Under the pieces are notes generated by a model. The model worked only from the letters and a program-made list of their open reading frames with translations, was not told the origin of the DNA and made no database searches. Shown piece after piece: positions 1-10,118 of a DNA stretch of 64,000 bases; within the stretch, counting starts at the first letter, position 1, and each line of letters begins with the position of its first letter. This stretch comes from Caenorhabditis elegans (lineage: Eukaryota; Nematoda; Chromadorea; Rhabditida; Rhabditidae), in the NCBI RefSeq assembly GCF_000002985.6, contig NC_003279.8, forward strand, positions 1,798,001 through 1,862,000. Reading direction: 5' to 3'. The position numbers and the translations under genes were made by a program.

Positions 1-300
1 TGCCGGAATTGAAAATTTCTGGCAAGTCGGCTAACCGGCAAATTGCCGGAATTGAAAGTTCCTGGCAAATCGGCAAATCGGCACATAGCCGGAATTGAAA
101 ATGTCTGGCAAATCGGCAAACCGGCACATAGCCGGAATTGAAAATGTCTGGCAAATCGGCAAACCGGCACATAGCCGGAATTGAAAATGTCTGGCAAATC
201 GGCAAACCGGCACATAGCCGGAATTGAAAATTTCTGGAAAATCGGCAAACCGGCAATTTGCCGAACATGAGAATTTCCGGCAAATCAGCAAACCGGCAAT
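1..300. repeat. Minisatellite (AATTGCCGGAATTGAAAAT-type)
   Basis: About seven tandem copies of a roughly 43-base unit built from CCGGAATTGAAAATTTCTGG and CAAATCGGCAAACCGGCA. Both strands stay open by chance, giving low-complexity ORFs that I do not regard as genes. It lies inside the first intron of the CKS gene and shares its CCGGAAATTT/GGCAAATTGCCG core with the arrays near 9.4, 16.6 and 46.4 kb. Confidence 0.9.
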
Positions 301-307
301 TAAATTA

Positions 308-361
308 TCGGGCCGGCGTAAGGCCCACATTTCGCACCTCACTCGGCTGGGAGCCTTGCTT
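308..361. repeat. Partial copy of type F repeat (right end)
   Basis: The segment reading GGCCGGCGTAAGGCCCACAT followed by a CTGGGAGCC end matches the right end of the element at 2045-2372. Only this terminal piece is present. Confidence 0.6.
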
Positions 362-501
362 AATTTAATAAAAAATATTTTAAAATATTGGCTTTTTCAA
401 AATATCAATTTTGTGAATTATCGATTTTTGGAAAAATCTATTTTTTTTAATTATCGATTTTTTTCCTAAAATCTTAACATATCACTTAATTGAAAATATA
501 C

Positions 502-645
502 CTGTTGAACTCCAGCACGTCTCCATTCAGCCTCACTAAGAAGTCTTCCCTTTGGCACTTTTCTCGAGACGGCTTGCGGAAGAATGACGTGGCGATATTC
601 GTATTCATCATCTTCGTAACGTGGCGAATAGTAGATATCTTCCAT
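502..645 (-). CDS. CKS-family cyclin-dependent kinase regulatory subunit, first exon (partial)
   Basis: Reverse-strand exon of 48 codons starting with ATG at 645 and ending in CAACAG|GTATAT. The peptide begins [20 protein letters not shown] and ends in a [12 protein letters not shown] stretch, which is the N-terminal half of the CKS fold (IYYS, EYRHV, LP, SE.EWR..GVQQ). CKS proteins are about 80-100 residues and dock on Cdk to direct phosphorylation. The second half, with the expected SQGW and HEPEPH motifs, is not in the window, so the next exon must lie beyond the left edge. The intron carries the minisatellite at 1-300. Identification rests on the motif series; the gene name is not assigned. 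Confidence 0.85.
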
Positions 646-1716
646 TTTTCAAAAACTCTTATTCTTCGATGTTAATTGTACGACAAGTAGGGAATGAATG
701 ATTGTTGAGGAGTTTTGGAAATGTTGTTGGAACAATTAGGAAGAGGGGGGGGGGCAAGGTTACGTGGACAATTCTTTTTTTTTAAATTCTGAAATGTTGT
801 ATTTATTTTACAAATCACGTGGAGTATTCCGAATATCGATGTAAAAAAAATTCAACAAAAAAATCCCTGATTTTATATTTGAGCTTGAAATCGCCGAATT
901 TCATTTGTGCCCCCGCATAATTTTTTCAAATTCGCATTGGAGCGCGCTTGCATCGTTTTATTTACTTCATTTATTTTTCAGTTTTATGAAAGAAAAAAGA
1001 ATCGCTTCATATGGTTTTTCAGTACTTTTGAATTTTTGAAAAAATAGATTTTAACTAAATTTTGCAATTTTTCAAAATAATCTTCCGGTCAAGCTAGCAT
1101 ACTCTTTTTGATACTTTCTGGTATTTCTGATCATGCTGAACAGTAATATAAAAGAAAAAAGAAGCACTTCATATGATTTTGGCGTACTTTTGAATTTTTG
1201 AAAAATACAGCTTTTGGTCAAATTGTGCAATTTTTTAAAATATGTTCCGGATTGACTAGCATACTTTTTTTTAGTATTTTCTGGTATTTCTGATCATGCT
1301 GAACAGTATTATAAAAGAAAAAAGAAGCACTTCATATGATTTTTCAGTACTTTTGAATTTTTGAAAAATACAACTTTTGCTTTTTTTTAACAATTGAAAT
1401 CGATTGGCATTATCAAATTTTTATGAAAAATGTCAAAACTCGAAACTTTGGGGGATTCTATAGAAAATACACATTACCGAATCTAAAAGCTCCCCACACT
1501 TTCATCTTTCTTCTACGAATTTTGCAGATTTCTTGATTTTTTTCCCATCTTTCCAAATTTGATTTTCGATTCCCTGTGCTGACGTGTCGTCCCCCGCAAC
1601 AATTCCCAATTCCCGTCCCTCCAATAATTCGATTATTCATAACGATCATACCGCCCATCTTGTCGCTTAAAAGGAGCCCACCATCCCGTCTTTTCCGCAG
1701 ATAGTCGCCTCACAAT
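646..1716. repeat. Intergenic region with three tandem ~160-bp copies (about 985-1385)
   Basis: Three imperfect direct copies, each starting near AAGAAGCACTTCATATGATT and including CTGATCATGCTGAACAGT, start near 990, 1150 and 1313. A short G run lies at about 743. The rest is AT-rich with no convincing exon. The region separates the divergent CKS gene (minus) and NTF2-like gene (plus), so promoters of both should lie here. A TTTTCCGCAG acceptor-like site lies about 17 bases before the NTF2-like ATG and could serve trans-splicing. Confidence 0.6.
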
Positions 1717-4700
1717 ATGTGGCTGACAAATTATTTTCTTCTCGTTTTTCTTCTCTTCAGAACTATTCATGGACTCGCCGATGGATCCGAGACCACTGTC
1801 AAGGAGTTTTTGAGCAAAGTGTCAGATGAAATTGCTACTAGAGATGCTTCCCGGATTGCTACACTATTTTCCGATGGGTTCTCGTTTCAAGGATGCAAGG
1901 GAAAATATGACAAGGGTGAGTGTTTTAGGCAATTTCCTTAAGATGTTGAAAAATTGACGGGATTCTTGAATGATCTGTAAGCTCTCGCAAAGTTATAATT
2001 AAGTAGTTTCGGTGCTATTTTGAAACAATTTAACATCTCTGTTAGGGCTCCCATGAGGTCGCCGCAACGAGTCCCGCGCCGACCTCAGCGGTAGCCGCGC
2101 CGGCCTCACGGTGTCGGCGTCACTCACGCCGCATGTATCCGAATGTATAGTGCGGCACGGAACCCCGAACTTGTCGGCCGCCAACCACAGTTTCGAACTA
2201 CGTTGTGCACTGCACACACCAAGCTACTCGTTTCACGCCAAGCTGCGGAACCCCGAACTTGTCGGCCGCTCCAAATAACTACCCTTCGCACTTCGTTGCA
2301 TACACACATCGGTGCGCGGAGGTCGGCGTGAGGCCCGCATTTCGCGCCTCACTCTGCTGGGAGCCCTAACACGACCCGAGAAGGGGGGCCTGTACGTAAT
2401 TTGTCTACCGTATACCTGGAAGTTTGGGCGGGTTTTTTTTCCTCAAAAACGGCTGGTCGAACATTTTTTGGTGCATGTAAAAAAATGTCCGATAATAAAT
2501 TCTACATTTTTTGGACCAAAACTTTTTTTTAAAACTCGCCCAAACCTGGTTAAACTCAAATTATCAGTAGAGCGCATATGTATGGATGTACCACTAGCCT
2601 AATCTCTATTGTGAATCCCTCCGTAATGGGGTTATTCAAGTAGTGTCAGAAAATTAAAAAGTGTAGAAAAATTACGTCACAGCTGTATTAAAATACATAA
2701 AAACATGTATTTTAATACATTTGTGACGTCACAAATGTATTTAAATACATTTTGCTACATTACTTGAATAACCCCATAATTGTTAACCGCCTTGCAAAAA
2801 CCTCTGAGATTTTAAATTTCGCACCATGCCACTCAAATTCCCGACACACTACATAACTCAAATATTTCAGAAACCGCCACCAAAATTCTAAGCAAACTCC
2901 CTGCTGGCACCCCATTCTCCTTCACTCTTAAATCAGCAAAGCCCCTCTCCGACGACAGAATCAGTTATATTGTATCTATCAATGGATTCGGTGCTGCATC
3001 AATCGACGCGCTGTTCATTCTCTGCGCAAAGACGTTAACATTGGCTAGTGGAAGCATTGTATCCTGCCCTCCGAGGCATTTCAGTGATCATGCTAATCCC
3101 GAAGAAATCGTCAAAACTTTCTTGGGAACTGTGACAAAGGCCCTTGAGTCGAAAGATGCTTCCCGTATTGCTACTCTATTCTCCGATGACTTCTCATTCA
3201 AAGGATGCAAGGGCACTTATGATAAGCGTAAGATTTAAGATTTTTTATTATACAATTTAATTTACTATTAGTATTACTATATTGATTTCAGAATCTGTCA
3301 TCAAGATGCTAAGCAACATCCCAGCAGGAACACCTTTCTCCTTTACCATCAAATCAGCCAAATTCATTGCTACCGGGAGAATCGAACATGTAGTCTCTAT
3401 CAATGGATTCAGTGCAACTCCACTTGAAGCTCAGTTCATCCTGTGCCCACAGAGATCTGTCTTGGTCGGTGGAAGTATTCCGTCTTGTCCTCAAAGACAT
3501 TTTCTTGCTGGCGATAATTCCAACTTGGTTGCAAATAAGTTCTTGGATAGACTACCTCATTCAATTGCTTCTCGGGATTCTGATATTATTTTGGGACTTT
3601 TCCGTCCAGACTTCACCTTCAAAGGATGCGCGGGAACATATAATAAAGGTACACTTCTTTACAAAACATCCATTAATCTTTTTCATTTTTCCATTTTTCA
3701 GCTGAAGCTGTCAAGACAATCATGAGTCTACCAGCTGACAAAAATGCCACTTTCACCCTCAAGACTTCTCAAAACAAGGGAAAAGATCAGATCACAATTA
3801 TCTGTACCGTGACCGGGATCAGTAAAAGCCCATCAGACATTGAACTTACTCTGAGCTTATTGGATCAACAGTTGGCTGCCGGGACTATTTTGAGCTGTCC
3901 AAAAAGATCTTTTACTTTTGACCAAGCATCTGATGTTATTATAAGTGCGTTCCTGGACAAAATGACGTATACTCTCGCGACCAAAAGCTCTGCAAAGATT
4001 GGAGATCTTTTTGCTGAGAGCTTTGTGTTCAAAGGATGCCGTGCAACTTATGACAAGCGTGAGTGAAAAAAGACCAGCATAAGATCATGCTTCAATATCC
4101 TAAAGCATGTGGAGCAATTCGGCAATCCTATAAAGTAACTAGTAAAGTGTCCTTTTGATCAGAATGTTGCAGTAGCATGTTCTCACAATCAGTCAGCTCT
4201 TTCAAAAAACGCAAATTGTCCCAAACTGAGCCCACGGGAAGGCAAACTAACTTCTACAGTAGTCGCATTTTTTAATTGGATTTATCTCGAAAATGGCTCA
4301 ATTTTTTTTAAATGATGCAAATGAAAAATGTTCTACAGAAAATTTTCTATGTAATGACACCAAGGAATTTATTGTTGATACCATCTCACCAGTAATATGC
4401 TCATTGAGCAGTAGAGCGCACTTTCTCAGACGTACCGGTTGCCTCCCCGTGAGCCTGAAGTTTCAAGCCAAAAAATCTAATTTTGAAACCCTCCCCTAAT
4501 CCCAATTAATTTTCCAGAAGCCAACGTGGAACTTCTAAGCAGTCTTCCTCGTGGAACCCCCTTCTCCTTCACTCTCAAATCATCCCACTTCATCTCGGAG
4601 TACAAAATCGAGTACCTGGTCGCCTTGTCTGGATTCGGAGTTCCAACTCATGATGCCAAGTTTGTATTCTGCTCCAAGAGACGTGTGTTGATTAGTGGAG

Positions 4701-7700
4701 AGATCCCAGCTTGCCAGCCAAAGCGTTTCTTTGCATCTTCGAAAGATAATTCAGTGGTGACTGTTAAGAAGTTTATGGGAAAATTGACGGATGCGATTAA
4801 ATCGAAAGATTTGGGGAGCATCGGAGGGCTTTTCGCAGATGCTTTTGTTTTCAAAGGGTGCAAGAGTGATTATACCAAAGGTAAGTGGTTTTTTCGGAAA
4901 GTTTTTGACCAAATTTGAAGTGGCAAGAATAACAGATAAAAGATGTGGCATGTGTCTCAATTTAGCCCAAAATAGAAACTTGTGTAGGAATTTGGCAGAA
5001 CTCACGGATTTCTGGCTTCCCTCATAAATTGAAATGGAAGAGTTTGCCGAACTAGGCCATTTTGGCTGCGCCATATATGGGGTAGATTTACGGCGCGTTG
5101 CGTGTCGCGTCGCGGCTCGATTTTAGTTGTAAAACTAAATGTATTGGTCCGTGTGGAGTACACGACTTTCCCACGCGTTGTCCGGCGGGCGATTGTCAAT
5201 GGAGCGCGAAAAATGCAATGAGGAAGGCCAGAACCCCGTGAGAACTTTGGCAAAACTTGGGAAAGACTGCACCCAGGTTTGGCTCAAGCCTCGCAGCCTA
5301 CACCAAGTCTTGTCTAAGTGTAACTTAAGTTTTTGACAAAGTTGATCTACGTTAGTTTCAGCAAACAGTTGGCGCGCAAAATGCTGAGCTAGTCGATAAA
5401 GAGTGCCGGAAATTTTTTAGAATACCCCGCAACCCCAGGCAGAAAAAATATCCATTCTCACTCAAAATTTCCAGAACAAATAATGAAAACCATCAGTCAA
5501 CTACCAGCTGGTGCTGACGGAAGGTTCCACTCGGGACTCAAGTCCGCTGAAGATCATGGCTCTACCATCAAATACGTTGTCGGTGCAACCGGGACAGGAA
5601 ACAAAGAAGTTCTCGTCGAGTTCTACTTGAACAAACAAAAGCTGCAATTGGAGAGTGGACTGGTGCCGTCTTGCCAGAAAAATAACCGGCTGTTCGTTCA
5701 TCATGACTTCCCGGTTGCATCTTGGGCCAAGAGAAAGTTCTTCGAGTTAATTGCTCACAATGATGGCTCACTGCCTATTGTGCAAGAAGCTCTCGAGAAG
5801 TTGAAGAAGGCTGTTCTTTCTGGACGCAAGGAAAAAATCGCCAACTTTTTCAATCAAGAGTTCAATTTCCATGGATGTAAATCCAGTTATAACAAGTGTA
5901 AGTTCACTGTTATCGTTTTAAAAATTTACTTTATTCTCTTCAGACGACACTGTTGAGATGCTCTCGAGATATGCAGGATCTGCTTTTGAAATGCGGGTCA
6001 CCTCTTCTCGATTTGTTGACTATAACGCTGAAATCGAGTACACCGTAATCGTTCAAGGATTTGGAGTGAATAAAATTATGGCGGACTTCCATTTGACAAG
6101 AAACATCGGAAGCTTCTGGAGACTTAGCTCAGGAGTAATGACAAATTGTGAAGCGCCTAGAACCTTCCTGTCCGGGGATTCGAGCAGAATTGCCGGCGAA
6201 TATATGATAAAATTGCAAAGAGCCATTGATCTTCGTTCGACTTCCTTAGTTAACGACCTTTTCGCAGACGACTACGTGTTTGAAGCGTGTGGAGGAAAGA
6301 TTTTTTATAAGCGTGAGGGCAGCCAGATTTGGTACCTCTAGGAATATATTTCTAATTTAGATAACGTCACGGAACTGCTCACCAACTACAGTCTCCGAAG
6401 CTCTGTGACCCATACTTTGAAGTCAGCCCGTTACATTAACAATCGAGAAATTGATTTCACAGCGGAATTCGTTGGACTCTACCCAAAGCCAATATTGATC
6501 CAATTTGTGTTGGACTTCCAAAAAGGAGTGGTACTTCATGGAAAAGCACCAAATTGTGAAGCTCCAAAAAGTTTCCTAGATTTTCCTGAAGAGTCGGATA
6601 GAGTTGCAAACAATATTTTGAACAAGTTGCAATACGCAATCGATCATCGTTCGGCTTCAGCGGTTATGAGCCTTATCGCTGACGACTACACGTTTCAAGC
6701 GTGTGGGGAAAAGTGTTTTCTAAACGTAAGTATTATCCAGTAGAACTGCAAATCTACTTTTTTGAATTTTGCCGTGCTCGGCAAGTTTGGCAAATTTGCC
6801 GCACACCCCTGGCATGTAGAGTTTTTTCAAAAACTTTTTTTTTCTTTGACGATTAGTGCTCAACATATTTTGCTTATCACTTAAAGGTGGAGTAGCGCCA
6901 ATGAAGAAATTGTTAAAAACCACTCCTTTGGTACCAAAATGACCAAATATCATGATAAAACATTTCAAAAAAATTTTCAAAGTTTTTTATTTACTGTCAA
7001 AAAGTGGCAATTACTCAGTTTTTGCCACTCATAATTTTGGAAGTCGACCAAAAAAAAATTTTGTTTCGACATTTTTTATGTTTTAATTTCGTTTAAATTA
7101 TTTGTATTAAAACATTGTAGGGGCCGAAACATGCGACATTTCTGTAAATTTCCTCAAAAGCCCGTATTTTTCAAAATTTTGGCAATTTGTCAAAACTTTG
7201 ACCGGAAATTATGAAAAATCTGAAATTTTTTGAAGTTTTTTATTATGACATTCGGTTGTTTTAGATCATTATAATTGCATTCAGACAAAATCCCCACTGG
7301 CGCTACTTCACCTTTTACACAACAAAAAATGTATTTTCTAAATTATTTGAACTACCAGGCGCAGTTCAGTTTCTATATCTTTTATAACTTATAAAATGTG
7401 TATAATTTAGAAAAAGTCACTGAACTCTTCACCACCTACAATACTGGAATCCCAACATCCCACAACTTGAAGTCATCACGTTACCTGAACAATCAAGAAA
7501 TTGAAGTCACCGCCGAATTAATCGGAATCTATCCAACGCCGTTACAAGTTCAATAGGTGGTAGACTACAAAAAAGAAGTGGTACTTCATGGAAAAGCACC
7601 AAATTGTGAAGCTCCAAAAAAGTTCCTAGATATTCCTGAAGAGTCGGATAAAGTTGCAAACAATATTTTGAACGAGTTGCAATACGCAATCGATCATCGT

Positions 7701-8986
7701 TTGGATTCAGTGGGTTTTCTTATCGCTGACGACTTCACGTTTCAAGCGTGTGGGGGAAAGGTGTTTTCTAAAAGTAAGTATGATTCAGTAGAACTGCGCG
7801 GCTGGTAAACCAATTTAAATGTTTTATAAATAAAGTACACATTGAATTTTAAGTAATAATACAGTTTGTGCTTTGAGGAGCCACTTTTTTTAACGAAAAA
7901 ATGACTAACAAGGAAAGTATTTTAACTTAATCCCGGACTTTTGAATAAAACCTATGTAATTTAAATGTAAAAGAAGACCTTCCATATAGGCCCCTAGAGG
8001 AGCATTTTGAACTGGAAAAAAAATTTTTTCACAACTTTCGAGGTCCGTAAAATGGCTGCAAATGTGAATTTTTGTAGATTTCTGATGCTTTATAGGATGT
8101 TCAGGCACCGACAAACAACCAGAATTTTTTTTGGAATTTTTTGAAATTTTTTGAATAACAACATTTTTCAGTCAAAATAATTTTTTTCAGAAAAGCTTTT
8201 AAAATTATTTAATGCCAAAAATAGGCGTTTTAACGTTATGAAAAAAAAATTTGAAAACTTCCCTACCAGGCGCAGTTCAGTTTTCATAGCATGTATAACT
8301 TATAATATGTGTATAATTTAGAAAAATTCACTGAACTCTTCACTACCTACAATACTGGAATCCCAACATCTCACAACTTGAAGTCATCACGTTACATGTA
8401 CAATAGAGAAGAAATTGAAGTCACCGCCGAGTTAATCGGAATCTATCCAACGCCGTTACAAGTTCAATTGGTGGTAGACTACAAAAGAGGAGTGGTTCTT
8501 CATGGAAGAGAACCAAATTGTGAAAAGTCTAGAAAATTTTTTGCCGCTCCTGAAGATGCTGATAAAGTTGCTGAGGATTTTTTGAAATCACTGAAAGAAG
8601 CATTCGATCTTCGCTTGACACGAAATATTGAAGAGCTTATTGACGAGAGCTTTGTCTTCGAAGGATGTGAGGGAGAAACTTTCAGAGGCTGTAAGTATAT
8701 TGTCAGTTGTGATGAGTATGATGTTTATATTCCAGACAAAATCGTCCGGCTACTTCGCTATTACCCAAAGGGAATCCCGACCTCGTATAGCTTGAGAACA
8801 TCACGTTACCTTGACTATAATGTGATTGAGATCATAGTGGAGACAACTGGACTCTTACCAAAACCATTCCATGTTCAACTGATCCTAGACATCAAGAAGA
8901 ATAAATTGATTTCCGGACGATCACCGAATTGTGATTTGAAAAATTTGGTCGACGAATTGAGATTATCTTATGGAAGTATTTTCTGA
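1717..8986 (+). CDS. Secreted protein with about ten repeated NTF2-like modules; exons 8 and 9 decayed
   Basis: Exons: 1717-1915, 2871-3227, 3292-3648, 3702-4058, 4518-4880, 5475-5897, 5944-6312, (6361-6725), (7411-7773), 8322-8690, 8736-8986. A signal peptide (MWLTNYFLLVFLLFRTIHG) precedes modules of about 120 residues. Each has a KFL...DxxxIxxLFxDxFxFxGC helix-strand half, then a GTPFSFTLKS...YxVxxxGFG half ending near a second Cys. Every intron is phase 1 and splits each module after FxGCxGxYxK, so internal exons are symmetric. Exon 8 has lost one base before its donor (length 365) and exon 9 has an in-frame TAG at 7554-7556. Exons 1-7 joined to 10-11 give exactly 1,014 codons plus stop. 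Alternatively the protein may end at a stop at 6741-6743 by reading past exon 8. AATAAA lies at 8990. NTF2-like fold is inferred; ligand or function unknown. Confidence 0.8.
2045..2372. repeat. Type F repeat: GC-rich element with AGGGCTCCCA ends
   Basis: Inverted ends AGGGCTCCCA and TGGGAGCCCT bound a GC-rich body containing GCGGCCGACA/TGTCGGCCGC motifs. It lies in intron 1 of the NTF2-like gene. Related copies are at 308-361, about 11720-11950 and 21403-22450. Structure fits a non-autonomous DNA transposon; superfamily not assigned. Confidence 0.75.
2398..2603. repeat. Type E repeat
   Basis: A 200-bp unit running from GTCTACCGTATACCTGGA to ATGGATGTACCACTAG. A near copy is at about 48998-49205. 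The inner arms (TTTGGGCGGG ... CTCGCCCAAACC) are inverted, so it folds back. Confidence 0.75.
2624..2777. repeat. Short palindromic element with GGGGTTATTCAAGTA ends
   Basis: Terminal inverted repeats TGGGGTTATTCAAGTA and TACTTGAATAACCCCA enclose AT-rich inner palindromes around TGACGTCA. A relative sits at 62807-62957. This is the size and form of a MITE. Confidence 0.8.
5003..5240 (+). repeat. Type A repeat, near full length
   Basis: A 238-bp unit that starts CACGGATTTCTGGCTTCCCT and ends GGCCAGAACCCCGTG, so its ends pair (CACGG/CCGTG). The body contains GGTAGATTTACGGCGCGTTG and GTGTGGAGTACACGACTTTC. It lies in intron 5 of the NTF2-like gene. At least twelve further copies occur in the window, all in introns or intergenic DNA. 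Confidence 0.9.
6884..7317. repeat. Type D repeat (GGTGGAGTAGCGCCA ends)
   Basis: Begins AGGTGGAGTAGCGCCA and ends TGGCGCTACTTCACCTTT. It lies in intron 8 of the NTF2-like gene, directly behind the frameshifted exon. It resembles 61588-62011 most closely, including a TGCCACT/AGTGGCA stretch. Confidence 0.8.
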
Positions 8987-10118
8987 TTGAATAAAGAGTT
9001 TTATGGCGACTTGTAATTTTCAGCAGTTTAAATTTAGTTTGAAGCCAGACATTAATTTTTAAAAATTGGAAAATCTACTACAATTTTGCATTTAAATGAT
9101 CCGTTCCATTCAATATCAAATTGTGCACTAAAATGTATAACTGAAAGTCCACTTTTTCTGCTTGAACTCAGCGGATATGAAAGCGTTATAAATTTGGTTT
9201 TTTTTTTCTGAAAGAACACAAAATTTGCAACAAAATTGCTACGAGGATTGAAAAAAAAGTTAGTTTAAAGCCAAGTATTAATTTTCAAAAATTGGAGAAT
9301 CTACTAATTTTGCATTGCCGAAATTGCCGATTTTTTTGAGCTTGAAAATTGAAAACTCATTAAAATGCATTTTTAGGCTTTTAAATCTACAAAAAAATAT
9401 CAATTTATATTTCCGGCAATTGCCGGTTTTACGAAATTTCGGCAATTGTCTGTTTTGGGAATTATCGGCAATTGCTGGTTTTGGGAATTATCGGCACTTG
9501 CCGGTTTTCAAAATTTCCGGCAATTGTCAGTTTTGGAAATTTCGGCAATTGTCTGTTTTGGGAATTATCGGCAATTGCTGGTTTTGGGAATTATCGGCAC
9601 TTGCCGGTTTTCAAAATTTCCGGCAATTGCCGGTTTTGGGAATTTTTGGCAATTGCCGGTTTTGGAAATTTTCGGCTATTGCCGATTTTGGGAAATTTCG
9701 GCAATTGCCGGTTTTGGGAATTTTTGGCTATTGCCGGTTTTGGGAATTTTCGGCTATTGCCGGTTTTGGGAATTTTTGAAATTGCCGGTTTTCAAAATGT
9801 CCGGCAATCCACAATTTCGGCAATTTAGATGTTCTGTTATTTTCTTTTGTTTTAACTTCGAAGTTGTCACTTCCAGCTACGTGCTTCTTCTTTTCTCGTT
9901 TTTCTGTTTTTTTTTTCACTCTCTCACTTCTCATATCCCTTCTGTTTTTCTCCCCTGCGAGCATGCTGACGCCCCCCATGAGCACAGCGGAAAAGTATTC
10001 AGAATGTGTTGAAGAAGAAGAAGACGTCACGTAGGCTAGACGCAGAGAAACAGGCCGGCGGCGGCCAAATCGATGTGAGAGAGCCCCGTTTCAGTCTTTT
10101 TGTGAGGCTCGGCTCCGA
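8987..10118. repeat. Intergenic: minisatellite (about 9300-9825) and one arm of a long inverted repeat
   Basis: About 9025-9300 holds AT-rich sequence whose reverse complement recurs at about 10310-10545 in pghm-1 intron 1 (shared CCGCTGAGTTCAAGCAGAAA). Then 9300-9825 is an array of CGGCAATTGCCGGTTTTGGG units of about 30 bases. The remainder up to pghm-1 is CT-rich. A CCGTTTCAG acceptor-like site ends about 24 bases before the pghm-1 ATG. No gene seen. Confidence 0.75.

Noticed and set aside
2143-2602. ORFs inside NTF2-like intron 1
   Set aside because: They lie wholly within the type F and type E repeats and read through inverted arms.
9315-10012. ORFs of 118-188 codons rich in GNCRFWEF
   Set aside because: Pure minisatellite translation; no splice or start context.
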